Assembly: GCF_028389875.1 (NCBI RefSeq)
Contig: NC_084666.1
Coordinates: forward strand, 26,072,308-26,136,307
Direction of reading: 5' to 3'
DNA length: 64,000 nt
Source: Rhea pennata
Taxonomy: Eukaryota; Chordata; Aves; Rheiformes; Rheidae
Shown: positions 33,401 to 48,200 of the stretch, piece by piece
Position numbering within the stretch: position 1 is the first letter of the stretch
How the letters are laid out: every line of letters begins with the position of its first letter
Made by a program: the position numbers and the translations under genes
Notes under the pieces: generated by a model
Told to the model about the DNA's origin: nothing
The model's input: the letters and a program-made list of their open reading frames with translations, nothing else
Database searches by the model: none

Positions 33401-36400
33401 AATGAGGCCAGACGTGAGCGTGGACTGTGAGAGGGCATGTGGACCGCAACTGAGAAGACCACTGAGTGCTCAGTTCTTACACTGCAAATTGTTCTTCCAT
33501 TTGGGACTTTTGGTTATAAATCTAGTGTCACTCATATCACAGTCATTTTAGGGTCTGTTTCTCTAGTGCCAGATAGGTCCTATAGGTGAATGCTAAACTT
33601 TCTTTAAACAGGAAAATAACAACAGAAAGAGATTTGGCTGATGAAATATGAAGTACAAAATGCCTTCTTTTTCTGTATCAGATGCTAATGAAATAGACAC
33701 ATTTTTAGTTCAGTGCCTATGATTCAAATTGTTAATTGCACAGTAAATGGTATCATTGAAAAATAAACACAGAGCAGTAGGTTCTGCGCTGCTGTTCCTC
33801 AGCTGCTCTTACTGAGTGTGCAGAGCTGGTCACCTGGCACATGAATTTCTCCGGCCATTTGAACATTTTGTAAAAAGCTGCACTTTTGGAGGGTTTGATA
33901 TTTTGAAGAGCATGTAAACAGCCCTAGCAGTTTCTTTTTTTGTTAGTAAGTACTACTCACTCATTGCACTTAGAATTTTTCTGTGTGGTTCTAGAAGTAA
34001 TTTGGCCACAAGTAAGAGCTGTAGACCCACAAGTTCTAGTCAGCATTTGTTTCACATAAATCATAGCTTGCTTTAAGTTACATTTTATTTGGAATGGAAA
34101 GGTAATTTGTTTAGTTTTGCTGGGCTGAGGGTATTAAATTGGACTATATTGTCACTGGTAACATAAACAAGCTCACAGACTACTCAACAACATCAATAAA
34201 TGTAGATGCTCGAGTAGCTTCACTCAGCCATAACTCTGAAGGTAAAAGTCTGATAAGTTAGTCAAAGCTTCACCTTCCATGAGCTATCAGTTCATATATC
34301 ACCGCTGACATGAAAAGGGCCTCATTCCAATAGCTTTAGCACCAGAGGGTTTCTTCCTGATATTAAATTGTTAAAAATAACATCTATGTACAAGATAGTC
34401 TTGGAAATATTATATGAGCAACTAGTATCTTACTAAATCAGACCATAACAGTTCTTCTGGGACACTTCAGTTTATTCTGTAATTGTACTACTCCTTCATT
34501 GAAGTAGCAAGCCTTAATAGTAAATCCAGCAAAAATAGCAATCAAGCTTCCAGCATCTAACAGTAAGAGGAAATAAGTTTAATTATATGATTCTGTAAAA
34601 TTACTTATGGACCAGTGACTTCTTAGCAGCCGTTATCTTCATTAAATTTCAGACTAACATAACATTTTATTTATTAAACTGTCTCTTTCTTTTCTAATAG
34701 CACTGTAAAATACTTACCAGGACAAGACAGTGGTCTCATTCATGACTGACATGAGGATGTTCCCTTTGTTCCCAGAACAGGTATTACTGAAACCCAGTTT
34801 GTGGCCACCAGCAGGTACTTTTTTTAGTGGACTCTCTTATCACAGAGTCCCCAAATATTCCTTCTTAGCCCTAACATGGAATGAAACCTGTCAGAAAGAG
34901 CTCTCCCTAACACATAAAACTGCATATGGATCCAGATATCTTGTTCCTCATCTCATATTGGGTCTGCTCAAGAGCTAAAATTTAGGAAGAGTAAAAATAT
35001 CTTTGCCCTTAAAGTGTGTATCTCTTCACAACTGAAAAAAAAAAAGTTGTGCCATCAAATTATAATGCATTTATCTTCTGGTTTTGTCATATTTTTGATA
35101 TTGTCAAGCTTTATTAGTTCTAGTCTCATGGACTTTGAGAATCAAAGGTGTTAATGTAACCCTGGCACTGTACAGCATTACCCAGTAAAACAATGTACTA
35201 GGTTTCGGACAAAGGAACTTCAGCCTCCTTACTCTGATGATCTTTTAATGTTATAAAGAAGAAAACATTGGTTAAAGCATTTGAAATGTGACTGACTGAG
35301 GGTTTCATTTTAACAGCATTCCTTATAAATACTTTCTATGAAGAAAAATAAATAGGTATATTGTCCTGTTTCACATTTTCTTTCCTTCTTTTCTTTGATA
35401 GGAAGGAGGGGAAAAGCAGGGGTGGAGAGAAGAGAGAAAGAAGACATTTTCAAAAGAAATTGAGTTGTGTGCTGCCATTGGAACTCTGTATTTTTCTCTT
35501 GGTGGACAAATAAGTAACCAACGCAATGGGAAGCAGAGACAGTAGAGATGAACTGCAACTCACGTTTTTAACAGCAACTCCAACATGCAACCTAGGGAAA
35601 AGCAGGCACTGTGACAGCTCTTGGCAGCCACTCCACATGCCCACACCACCCAAGCAGTGATGTTCACGCTGCTGTCAGCCTGGGTTAGGGGACAACTAAC
35701 TGGGGCGACTTGGCATCCACGTGGCCGTGGCTGCCTCGGGCGCTCCCTTGTGTGCAGCTTCAGCTGTGGCTCCACCAGGAAGGACATAGCTCCAGGCTGC
35801 AAGCACAGGTGCATTTGCAGCATGCCACCACCTTGAGCACACTTGGTTGCTAGTGCTGGGACACCCTCTGTGGCCTGAAGAGCTTCTAGCAGAGTTGCTT
35901 ACGGTACTGTCTGTAGTTGTGTTTCCATTTAAATCCCATGGTTTTTATGTTCAATGACCTTGGATAGAGTTTTTTCTTCCTAAAAGACTGTCTAGCAGCT
36001 TTCTGTGCACGCAAACGTCTAGCATTCAAAATGTCCCTACCCACATCTTGATTAGCATTTTGCTAATTGTGTAGCTACCACCTGCTATTACTAAAAGATA
36101 GCGAACAACTGTTCCCTATTCATTTTCTCCATGCTATTTACAATTTTACTGTATCCTCCCTACATTGTTTCTGTTCCAGACTGGAAAGTCTTACTCTGTT
36201 ATTATTGCTTACAGCAGAGACACTCAATCTGCTTACCCATTCTTGGCACCATACTCTTTTCTTTCCTGGTGGTCCTGTAGTCTTTCTGAGCCCCTGATCA
36301 TCACTTCTAACACATAATGCTTACCAGCTATTTATATATGTCTGCACTACGTAGTTTGCAATCAAAGTAATTTGCATGTATCATCTAGTTGGAATTCTTT

Positions 36401-37000
36401 CTCCTTACACATATTCTAGTATTCAAAGCATGTTACTCCTGCACTATCTAATTAATACCCAAACATGCTGAAGATAATCAGAAACAGCCAAATCGGCAGT
36501 CACATGCCAACTAGACCTCAGATGAAGTATGCAAGTCTTGAGCATAGAAAGAGTTATTTCATACATATACACACATGAGAAAACAGGCTTTTTTTTTTTT
36601 TTTCTTGAAAGTCTGGTATGTAAAGTCTAATTCCAGCTATTATACAAAAACATGAGCAGACAAAAGACATAAGGTTTTGAGGCTTTCTTCATTCAAACCT
36701 CAAATAGAAACTATTGAAAAACAGGACAAAATGTTAGGCTTTTGGTCCTTCCCATTAATTGCTTTTTACAGTTTTTTACCTGTTTTCAAACGATACCAAC
36801 TCCTCTTTACATTCCAACACACAATCAGAAAAAAAAAAGAGGCATTATAACATCAGGAAATTACATCTGAGTTTAATCGCTCTACTTTTTACAATTATTT
36901 ATTAAATATTGCTCTTTCTGAGGGCTGCTGAAATAAGTTTTCATGATCTATTTTTCACCCAAAATGTCAATGCTTATTGTTCATTGCTACTGTATTGTCT
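30451..37000. other. Intergenic DNA, no gene seen
   Basis: A long AT-rich stretch without a supportable exon. The longest open frame (31,709-32,017 plus, 102 codons) has no recognisable domain. A slightly CpG-richer spot lies at 35,640-35,780. Simple sequence includes an A-run at 35,035-35,045 and T15 at 36,589-36,603. Confidence 0.55.
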
Positions 37001-40000
37001 TCTATTTACACAGTCTTTCATTTATTAAAAAAAGAATGAAATTTATGAAATGCTCTTTTGTGCACCTCCCAAATGTACCTCATTGTAGTAATAATTCATA
37101 GCAGGCCTGTCTCCTGGTGTCATTGAGATAAGGCAGATTAGAGGAAATATTAACTTTAAGTGAATCACAGATGATCCAAAGTGACATGTTTACCATCCAG
37201 CTGATAACTGCTGTGTGCTTGTATCATGGTACATTGTGAAAGACACTAAGAACGATCTGATATGCCGATTTGTAAAAATATTTGTTGAATTGATGGATAG
37301 TTTCTGTCTCTCGGGTTATCTGAACAATAGAAATCCTTTTTTTCAGCCCAGTGGGCTGGGAGAGGTGGGTAATCCTATAGTGTTTCTTGGAAGTCCAATT
37401 CTGCCTCACTTCAGTTTAAGAACAGGGGATTAAGGGTTCCTTCTCCCACTCAAGACCATGAACAACTGATCATTGCCTTCTTCCACATCAGTAGCCTCCA
37501 CACTAGGGAATATAACTAAAAATTCTGGTTGAAATGTTAAGTGAGATTACAAATTTGGAGAGAGGGGATTGTCACGCAGATGTGGGTTATGCTGTGGCTG
37601 AAGGGAAGCTAAGAGCAGGGGTTAGGAAGGAAGCACTGCTCCCAGAGCCAACCTGCAGCCAAACGGGGATAGAAGAAACAGCTTCTGACACTCGGGAGGA
37701 TTTGTACTGCCTGCTAGGTTGGGAGCACAGGAAACACTGCTGTCTAACTGCCAGCATGTAAAAATTAATCCCTCAAGAGAATGTTGCCTGAGATTGCTAT
37801 TTCTTGCTTTATGCTTTGTACAATATTTGTGGGTATCTTTTAAGTTACTTTCACATACGCCAGAAAATGTTGACACCTGTCACTGTTTCAGACCAGATTC
37901 CTACGGAGATGCAGAACTGCTTAGTCCCAAGAGGCATGTGGCTGTTTAAGACTGTCAGTCATTTTTTATCCATGCAGTAAGTGGAAGTTCTTAGTGATCT
38001 TTCTTTTTCTTTTTTGTAAATGCCCTGAAAAGTTTTACTCCCAAAGGATGTTCACTGAAAAATTTAATAGGGGTTTTAATGGCCAAGTCACATGGGAATG
38101 CTCAGTCTTTATGTACTGTCCCCAGCTTCAACAAAATTAGCAGCAATACCCTCTCCATTTGTGGAACGATTACCCTTCGGTTTCTATTTTGTGCCTCTAG
38201 ATCATCTTGCTTGCTTCAAATGTTCTATCTCCATGATTTATTGCTAGATCTGCTTTGTCACCATCTGTTCTGCTGTTGCTCAAGAAATAACAAATCCCCA
38301 GAAAACATTACTGTCCAGACCAAGAATCATATAAGCATCCTTTGCATATGCAGCCAAACATTGACTAATGGACAGCTAAGTTTTACAATCACAAATTCCC
38401 TCCTTTCCTGTTCACTGCAGTTCAAATTCATATCAAAAACTTGATGGAATTCAGCTATCCTCCTTGGGGATATAGGTTACCATCTGCCTGGTTTCCAGTG
38501 GTACATTCAAAATACATTTGTCCCATTTTCATAAAACATCCTGCTGCACAGCAACCACTTTAATATCTAATTACATAGTATTATGTATCACATATGTCAC
38601 AACCAGAATAATTTGACCTAAGTTTCTCTTATCTGGTCTAGTCTGTTTTGCTTTTTGAAATTAAGTTATCCAAACACCCACAAATCCAAGAATATGCCTC
38701 TAGCAAATGTAACTTAAAAAAATAAAATAAGTAATTATTGAATTGCCTGAGAAATATTTTGTATTTAATTTAGTAATTTATATAAAATTTCCATTTCAAA
38801 AGCACGCTAGATTTCAAACTACATGCTAATGTGCTTATCATTGCATTAAAAAAAAAATCCAAGTTTATAAAAGCAGGAAACAAAATAGCAAAGAATATCG
38901 CTAATTTTCACACTGCCTGCATAAACACGTACAAATACCAGAAACATAACAGAATAATGAAGTCTTATCCCCACTCCTCAATCCTTCCAGGCAGTGCCCA
39001 GAGGCCTGTGCAAAGGACAGTGAGTTGTAGATCCTGTAGCTCCTCAGGGGGTTGTTGAGGGCAGGAGGTGCGGAAAGAAGAGCCCTTAACTTGGAGACTT
39101 CGCTCAGTTCCCCTGGGGTAGCTCTCCAGCCATTAGCAAGATGAGTGACTTGGGAGCAGAGGTTCAGGGAGAACAGTTTCAGAGAAAGAAAGAGACAAAA
39201 AGCCCTCCCTCTTCCACCCAGAAACTCAAGTAACTCTTTGTCCGAAAGTTTTGGTATTCTAGCACTTGTTGGTGTTACGATACCTTTTTCTACTGTGAGA
39301 AGATTCCTGAAATCCTGGAAGATTCAAATAGCATTTCCCGTTGTTATCCAAAGGAGAACAATTACAGCATACTAGTCTTGAGCTGACAGACAGTTGGTAA
39401 ATAATAGCATTCTTTTAGTACAAATATTTTTATTTTCCATCCATAGGTCAGAAAGCAGCAATCTTGTTCACAGCTATTTGAGAAGAGCTATAAATAACTC
39501 AAGTTCACCATGTACGTCCACTGTTGGGGGAAGTACATACCCCTCTGTAATCATGTCAGTTCTGTCTGCACCGAATCTGAGGCAAATTGCTCAAAAGTGT
39601 CACTCAATTTCTCTTAGTCTTTCAGACAGGTATGAGATAGTCGGTCTGAAAAACAGTGTTACTTGTGGAGATTACCCGTCGCACTGTGAGACCATAGTGT
39701 AGAATTCTTTCCAAAAATTCAGAATCACCTTACAACAACATATAGCATCAACAAACTTGTTCCTGAAAGCAGCCAAGCTTGATCAAACCAGTCTGTCTAC
39801 ACTGAATTGCCAATATCTTCTTCCAATGTGAGGAACACTCTGGCTGCATTGCAAATGAAAAATTCATTTCGGATGAAGCTGTCTGAATTGCTGGAGAGGG
39901 AGAGAGATAAGGTCTCTTTTGGATGAAACTGGTTGAAATTCAAGCAGAGGAGATTATATGAACATTAGTTCCTTCTATACAAAGAAGGTGTTCAAGCCTC

Positions 40001-43000
40001 AAAAGCTAGTTTATAAATAACATATGATCAAAGTTTCTAGTAGAAGAGGAGAATTACAACTCAGGTAATACTGGACCTAATCTGTGAAACCCAGAACTCA
40101 CATCCAGGGGACCCTAAGGGATGTTGTTGACCAAATGTTGCCAGCTTTCATCTTGGGGTGAATTTTGATGTCTCCATTAGAAGAAGGAAGACCCAGGGAA
40201 TATGTGAAAACAAAGAACACTAAAGAGGAGGGGGAACTGATATTTTGCTTGGTCAGGGTCCTGCTTCTTCTTCATCAGAGTCAGTGTCAACATTATACGG
40301 GAAGGAACAAGAATATCACAGAGAGGATTACAAGCAACATGACTCTGTTAGATAAGGTTAAGGCAATCAGAGCTACTAAAGAGCACTCACATTGCTTTTG
40401 AAAGTGGGACTTGGCAAATGTTGCCCTTTTGGCTGGTGGGGCAGCAGAACAGCCTACAGTAGCTTCCTGTGACAAACTGAACTTCTTATTGCAAGGGGAA
40501 ATACAGAACTATTTGGGCTGTTCCATCCATGACCTTCATTGCTTTTATGGCTGATGAAGCAGTGGAGGTCTTGCCTTCACTTGCTTGCATCCCTCGGGAC
40601 TGGTCATGGTCTGGTCACACATTAGACAGCACCAGTTGTCTGCCAATAATGCTCTGAGCACCTGCAGACACTTGGCCAGACTCCCCAGAGCACTGACAGA
40701 GGAGCAGGAATGTCAGCACTGTAGTGTTGGAGGTGCACACATAGCTGGCGCTGCCACATCTTTTGTGAGTGATGATTATTTTCATTGTGTTATTGGTGCT
40801 AAACTTGAGAGTTGGGAATTCCTGGTAGTAAATGCCAGATTTTGCGGATGGAAAATTATGCCATTTAATTATGAATTAATTTTGAATTGCTGGTAAGAAT
40901 TAAAGTAAAAAGGACAGTTTGTAAATCAGTTAGATTTTAGAGATCTTCTTCTATTCCACATACAGACCAGTAGGGCAGAAAAGCCTCTTTATAGGAACCA
41001 TTGCACAGACATCCAAATAATGCATCATTACACTGCTGGACTGGTCAGTGAGATTGAGAAAATGTTCAAACACTGAAACTAAAGCCTATTTGCCAACTAT
41101 CCCTGATGGGAGTCTAGGGTAATACTAAAGCTGTAATACTGGTAGCAGCTAATGGGGAGAAAAGTAATCCTCTTAAATTTATCTGCAATTTTAGGACACA
41201 TTATCTGATCAAGATCACTATGACCTGGAAGCTATTTCCAAGCTTCCAGATCACCTCAGATCTGCAATGTTCAACCCAACATCTGAATGAGTGAAAAATG
41301 AAGGCAGGTAAGTAATATAACTAAGGAGGCATTTCATTATCAGTCTATCAGTGAATATCTTTATTCTTCAAATAGTGAATAAATAAATAAATGAATACAT
41401 AGAAAGAAAGTGATTGCCACATTTACCATAGTATAACCGGGTACCATGTGGAGTTCACTACACTTGTGTTTCCATCTGTACAATAAAGTAGAAGTGTGAA
41501 TAGACACAATCTTGCAACCCAAAGTGATGCAAATACTCTACAGCAGTCTTCATGTAAACCTGAAATACACACTAAGACAGGATGCTAATTCCATTTTATG
41601 ATTGCTGATGAATGCAAGACATAGAGTATACATATGTTGACCCCTGAATATACATGAATAAGTCCCGCAAGTGTTTTAAGAAACTCAAATGACAAAAGTT
41701 GGAAAACACGAAGGTTTTCTTATTATTTTCAAAATTATTAGTTGTTTCAGTGTCTCTGCTTCAACCCCAGAACTAGTCATAACAAAAATTTTAAAAATAT
41801 GAGCGTGGTATTTCTCATAATTCTTTATTTCTAGGGTCGGTTGAATCAGTCTGCCAACCCATTGGTAAGAAAAAGGTGGCTCTTGTTTTCTGAGCCTCAT
41901 GACCCTCAGGCTGCTCTACCTCCTCGGCCTCCCTGCAGCAGGGACGGCAGCCGCCAAAAGAAGAGCTGAGAGCTGAGGAGCATTTCCAGTCGTACCTGCT
42001 GCTCCTGCGAGGGCAGATGAAATGCCCTGTAGAAAAGAGAGTAAAACCGTCAGTGTTAAGGAGCAGCATAATGCTGCAGCAGTTTAGCCTCAAAACTGAA
42101 GAGCAGGGTAAGGAAAGAAACAGCAGCACTAAAAGGAAACCCAAAGCAAGCAGCCCAGTGCCAACTTGTTCAGGGAAAGGCCCTCTGCAACCAGTAGCAT
42201 TCAGCAGCTGTGAAATTATCAGATAACCCTAGCTTTCAGGAGCAATTTCAGAATTTTATTTAAAAGCAGCTGGTCCAGCCTTCCCGTCTCTCGCTTTGTA
42301 TTTCTTTTGTTTGTTTCAGAGCGGATAGTTAACTCTCATTTTGAAGCTACATTACAGGAAAAATAAGGCTCATGGGAGATAGGAAATGGGAAAATAGATC
42401 TGAAAATTGACGAAGAGACAGGAAATGAAGTGTTCCCTTACATCCCCAAAGCACTTAGTCCAGCCTCCAAGTTATCTCACAATCCTGTGGTACAGGTTAC
42501 GAACGCATCTGCAGAAAGTTATAGCACTGAATGTTTATTGTAATTAATTATTATTTATTTTTGCTGTGATAAGAAGTAATTATACTAGGCACTGGACACC
42601 TAATAATGAAGAAATAGTCTCTGCTCCAGAAAACTTAAAAGGCTAAGGAAAACTCTCTCTCTCTTTGGACTGAAAATATTGGCAGTATTTTCTTTAGGGC
42701 TGATCCTTCAGGTACTTGTGTCAGTATTTCTAGGAACAGGTCCCTCAACTTCTCCAAATAAATTTAAAAAACCCTGGCTGGCACAAGGAACTTGAAAATG
42801 TGAAAAGTGTCTTTAATTTCAAGCAAGGCTTCTGTTAACCAGAACTTACCCAAATTGTGTTTTAGAAAACAATTCATAAAATCTGCTCGGTTAGTTGATA
42901 AGGAGGTATTGGAGTGAGCCTGAAAAACACAAATGGAACTTTGATTACAAGCTGATATGACAAAATGAGCCGCATTAGTAAAAATGAGGCTGAGCATTTC

Positions 43001-44989
43001 TATTTTTGCTGTGCTAAAAACTGTAATTGCCCAAAGCATGATTGTAATATCTAAAAGATATTTGGTAGAGGGTGTGGGAAGAAGGCGTTATGAAATCTGT
43101 GAATGGTCTAGCATCTGCTGCTAAGAATGCCTGATGATTGGGTAATGACGGGAGAACTACCAGTGTTTAATGTAAAGATGTGAGAACAGACAGCTTATAT
43201 CCTGTCTGAACTCTTAGGGGTAAAGACCTTGCAATTTGCTAGCAGAGTATTTTGCAGAATAGTTTCCTGATACTTAAATTGAATTCTTAAGTGCTTGTGT
43301 AATAGAGTAATAATGATTAACCATACAGCATGTGAGCTGCAGAGCAGAAGTATATGCTAAGAAAAAGACAAACAAGCAACTGTAGAGAAGTACAATAATT
43401 AATAATTTGAAAATTGTGCTAGCGAGAGAAGTAGTTTTAGAGCGAAGAAAAAGCTTCTGACAGAAACATGAAATTAACTCTTAACTAGATTAATCTGCAT
43501 GATGTTTGGCTGCTTCACTGTTTGGTACTCTTAAATAGTAGGATTTGAACTGGGTCTATTAATCAAAGCGATGGAGGAATAAAATCTTCACATGCAGCCA
43601 GGAAGGCATCAAGTCAATATCAAAATCATAACATTTTAAGTTTAAGCCGTCTATCTGGACTTTGGAAATGTTTAGACTACACAACCAAAAGTTAGAAACC
43701 AAACATTTGAACTAAGCTGATAACAACTGATCATTAATTAAGCCTGAAGTCAACAATCTGGCACTGAAGACATTTCTAAGACACTAAGCCAAGAACCTAA
43801 AGACATTCAAGGTAGGTTCATAATAATTTATCATTAATGCAAGAGAAGATAAGCTCATTGGAAGAAGCTAAGTGTGGGTAACAGGGAACTATATACGTAG
43901 ACCATATATTGAATATTAATGTCTCTTCTGAGATGGAGGCTAACATGGACCCAGGATTTGGGTAGTTTAGGACAGATTTTTGTGACTGGATAAACATTAT
44001 TTCAGAGCTACTGTTACTGCAGCTTTTGAAGATTTATATTGAGAAGCCGGCTAACTAGCACCCTGTTGTGCTAGGCTGTGTCCCAACATATATTCATGAC
44101 AATCCTTGCTTTCTCTACTTTTCAGTCTAAAAACCAAGATTTTATTAGTAAATAAGATGAACAAACAGCCTCGCTAATGAAAGAATAAATACAGCGGGAT
44201 ATGCATGGTTTATAGCTATCCAGTCCCAAAGACCTCAGTGGCCAGGTTACAAGCAGACTATGCTCTGCCAAGTACTGGATCTTTTCAAGGGGCAACCCAC
44301 AAGCTGCTGACGGAGTGGATGACACAAGGGAGAGGATGGAAAAAACAAAAGTTGTGTGAACTACCAGTTCTTCCTCTGCATCTACTTTTGCCCTATACAA
44401 CGGCTGTGAATTTCTTTTTTTCCATTCCATGCCCTCCAAAAGTTTGCTGAAAAGGACTGCTGTGCATCAGTAGAAGACAGGTGGGGAGCTGAAGGAGGAC
44501 TGGGTGGTGAAGAACTGATGGATTTGCTTCAGAACTTTTCTCCTTGCAAGATGTAGCCCTGAAGAGAGGGTAAAAGGCTGTATACTACGTATATAGGCTT
44601 TATGCATGATGTGCTAGGCATCCTCCTGCTTCTATTCCCCATGGCTACATGACAGGCCCCTATGGAGCTGCCGGTTGTGCACGAGCAGATGCTTATACTT
44701 GCTAGATGAATGATTTGGACTTGAGGATGGCCCCAAATCGTCTGTGTAGCCCTTTGCAGCACAGCTGTGGCAATGCAAGCAGTGGGCATTGGCAGCTGGC
44801 AAGCAGCAAGGAGAGGCAAGGTGGGAGCAAGCTGGAGATGAGGCAGGATGCAATAACCACTGCCACAAGCAGTCAGCAGCACAGGCTGTGCTGTCACAAC
44901 GTGGTGAGCAAACCAGGATTTGTCCTGAGCACGCAATGCTTGTAATTTAGCACCCTCTGAGTGATCCTCCCACTGAAAGCAAAATATGC
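37001..44989. other. Intergenic DNA, no gene seen
   Basis: No supportable gene or RNA. Open frames at 38,079-38,444 (plus), 41,815-42,144 (minus) and 44,122-44,439 (minus) show no recognisable product. An (AAAT)n microsatellite lies at 41,378-41,397. A weak MIR/L2-like phrase ('gtgtttccatctgtacaataaag') is at about 41,466-41,488. Confidence 0.5.
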
Positions 44990-45235
44990 TCTCCTCCTCC
45001 TCGCCTCCAAACTCGGTGTTAGTTCTCACTCCTCACACCGCTGCCCTGAATGCTCCTTACTATAAAGGCCTTTCTGCAAACCATGCTCTGCGTCAACACG
45101 ACCTGCTGCCAGAAGTGGAGAATCCACGGCCACCGGTGTTAGAAATACGCAGCTCTCGCTTTCCCTAGCTGCGAGCAAGTCCTGCGATATCCCCGGCCTG
45201 CACCGCAGATGGCAGTGTGCGGTTACTTTCCTTGG
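44990..45235. promoter_or_regulatory. Small CpG-enriched patch
   Basis: About 15 CpG in 245 bp, well above the flanks, with a partial CTCF-like core CAGATGGCAGTG at 45,205-45,216. No recognised gene starts here, and the overlapping short frame at 44,986-45,168 is not convincing. Candidate regulatory element only. Confidence 0.25.
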
Positions 45236-48200
45236 TGTTCCTACGTGTTAGCTGGTTCCTTGACATTTGCTAGAAAACTACTTCACTCAGTAAACAGCAA
45301 AAAAATGATAACGTCTGAGACTATATTTAAACACTATTAATTTAATCTCTGAAACAGGAGTATTTGTTAAGTGTTTGCCGTAAACTTTAGTATATCATAA
45401 ATCCAGTTGTTTTTATAGGTCAGATCCCAGAAGAAATCTAAGCAAAGAAACTGAAATGTAGATAAGCAAAAGATAAGCAAAAGAAAGTTTCCTCTGGCTG
45501 TTACACATAAGAATAATAAGTAATACTTAGGAGTAAGTTATTAATTCCCCAAATACATGACTACATTCCATCTATGTGAATATTTTACATCAAATTCAAA
45601 AGCTAAATATTTTGAGTCAACATTGCTGCTCTCCAAAATAACTAATGTGTTCACCAAAACATTTTATGAGTCTGCTCTTAGTTCTTTAAAGATTTAGTCC
45701 TTTTTAGGTCCCACACACTACAGAACACAGTCTGCACAAAAATCTTCCTAAATTACTCAATTTTTCTCTTGAATAGCAATCAAGCTTCACAACTGTGATG
45801 CTCTCAAATTGCAACGAGTGAAATGTGCTGGTGTTCTGTTTGGTTTATTGGAAGGGGCAGTAGTGCAGGACAGGGGGCTACTATCCCCCCTACACCCTGC
45901 TAGCATCCACCTCTTTATGAGCATGGCCGAGCGGAGAGCTCGGGAGACAGGTCTCATGAGACAGACAAACAGAGCAGCCAGGTTTGGAAGAGCTGTAGAG
46001 AGACCTTAACGAATCAGGAGAGCGGGCAAGTGAAGCGCAGTGCTTGCAAATACAACGTAATGCAGTTCAGAGAAGTAAATTCAGATTTCACTTTGCAGGA
46101 TTCGCATTTAGCAGTATTATTTCAGGAAAAAAAAAAGGGCACCTCAGTGAAGACATCTGCTCAATGTTCACCCTCTGTCAAAAAACTACAAGCACAATAT
46201 TTTGGAAATAGTATTAGTGTGCCTGCTCTAGGGTTTGAGTTAAAGCCAGTCTCCAGCCATTACTGATCCAAATGTTTGAAACAGTTACATATTGGGCTCT
46301 CCAGATATGACCTCCTTTCTCGCCTAAAATTTTTTTGGGGTGAGTTTTAGGGCTGTAGACTTCTGATCATAAATCCAGTCTACTTCCTCTGCAAACACCC
46401 TGACCAGCTGGGCGGCATGTACGTAACGCAGCTGGTAGCGAAGCAGGTAGTGGTGGCCCAGAGGCAGAGAGGACTTTAGGTTAAGTGAACAGCAGGACGT
46501 GTCCAGTATGGGACTGCATCATATCATGGGCAACAAGTAGTTGAGCACGACTTGCAGCAACTCTGTACCTACACAAAACCGTGCCAGACTGAGCCCATCC
46601 CTGCCTGGCCCTGAGCTGGGGGAGGCAAAGGTAGAAGGATCTTGCTTAAATTCGACCCACTTTCAGCCAGAACAAGGAATACAGGTGTCATTTCTCAAGC
46701 TCATCTAATCATTCATTCACTAACTGGACTATCAGAAATATGGATCTAATTTATGCCATTAAATGCTAATGTTTTCAGACCTGTAGTGTTTTACGTATTT
46801 TGGGAAATTTGCCATATGTATGAAGTGGAGTGCTGTCACGAGGCCATAGCAAAGGCAGGGTAAATATAACATAAAATGAACAAAATCTAGCTAGCTTTTA
46901 TGTATGCAAAATGATGGAAACGCAAAACCTAGATGAGCATTCTTCATTTGGGAGACATATAAGCTGAGGAAGCAGGGTGTGGAGGACCTGAGCCACAGCA
47001 AGTGCGTGAACGCTCCTGCATTCAAAAATACACACTTTAGACTGTATTTTTTTAACACTGGATAGTGGCTATTTAATGGTCAGAATAGATTGGTAACAGC
47101 GGAAATACGAGCAACTTTTAAAATTTCTGTTTGTACTTTTAAAATATTTAACATAATCATCTTACGTGTTGCTGACTCAAGTGTCAGAGAACAGTTTAGT
47201 TCAGCAGGTTCAGGGCAACAGCACGATTAGTCTCAAGAGGGTCTGTTATTAGTGAATTATTTGTATAGAACTTTGAAGAGTTAAAACCAGACTACAAGTG
47301 CTAGAAACTACTATTTCCTAAATAACTAGTTCTCCCATATTTTTGCAAAGCATGAATTATAAAGTTTAAGGTACTCCACAACCAGTCTATCTGAAGATTT
47401 CTTGTCACATTAGTCATTAGTTATTATGCTGTAGTTTCATAATTAAAAAAAATCAATACCTTTAAACTTAGGCACACTCTGTTAATGTAGGATTAAAACA
47501 GTGCCCTCACATTTAGCAGTATTTCTCTTGGGGAAGAAAAAAGAGAAAAGCAGTGGTATGTATTCCCTATTTTTCTTTTTGAATGTTCAAATGTTCTTTT
47601 TCTTGGCGAGAGTGAAAAACAACAGTCGTCTTCTTTCCCCGGTAAGAACACTCTCTTTCTACCCTCAGATATCATATTCTCTCATATCCGTTTGCTTTCG
47701 AGTCATTAATTCTCAGGGTTGCAAGGAAAGGAGTGCACCTTCTGTTGCAGCGCAGAGCAGATCTACCTGATGCTATCTCTCTCCTCTGCCCTTTTGCAGC
47801 AGTGTTCATTAGCATGGTGACAGCACGAAGTCTTCTGTGCAGGGCACTGGGGAATTGCACGGCAATAGTAAATTAAGCTTTTCACCTCTAGCTGGTGGTG
47901 CTTAAAGATGGCTACAATATGAATACTGTTAGAAAATGTAGTTATTTCTAGCAATAACTCATTCTTTCGCTGCGAGTTACTGAGGAGATACATGCCAAAC
48001 AACCGTAGCTGATTAATGTTTTTCAGGTGAACATTGACAAAATGTCAGCGTTTTCAATCTTTTTCTGCTGTCAAAACATTTCCCCATATAGAGTGCTTTG
48101 AAAATAATTGTTAGAAATGTAACAAAATATTCTGTCTGCCATTTTCTTTTTGACTTAATCTTTGTGGTTTTTTTGGCTCTTGCTGTACTAGCTCTCAGCA

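Noticed and set aside
44529..45029. 166-codon minus-strand open frame
   Set aside because: No recognisable domain. The composition follows a locally GC-richer stretch, and overlapping frames are open on the other strand.
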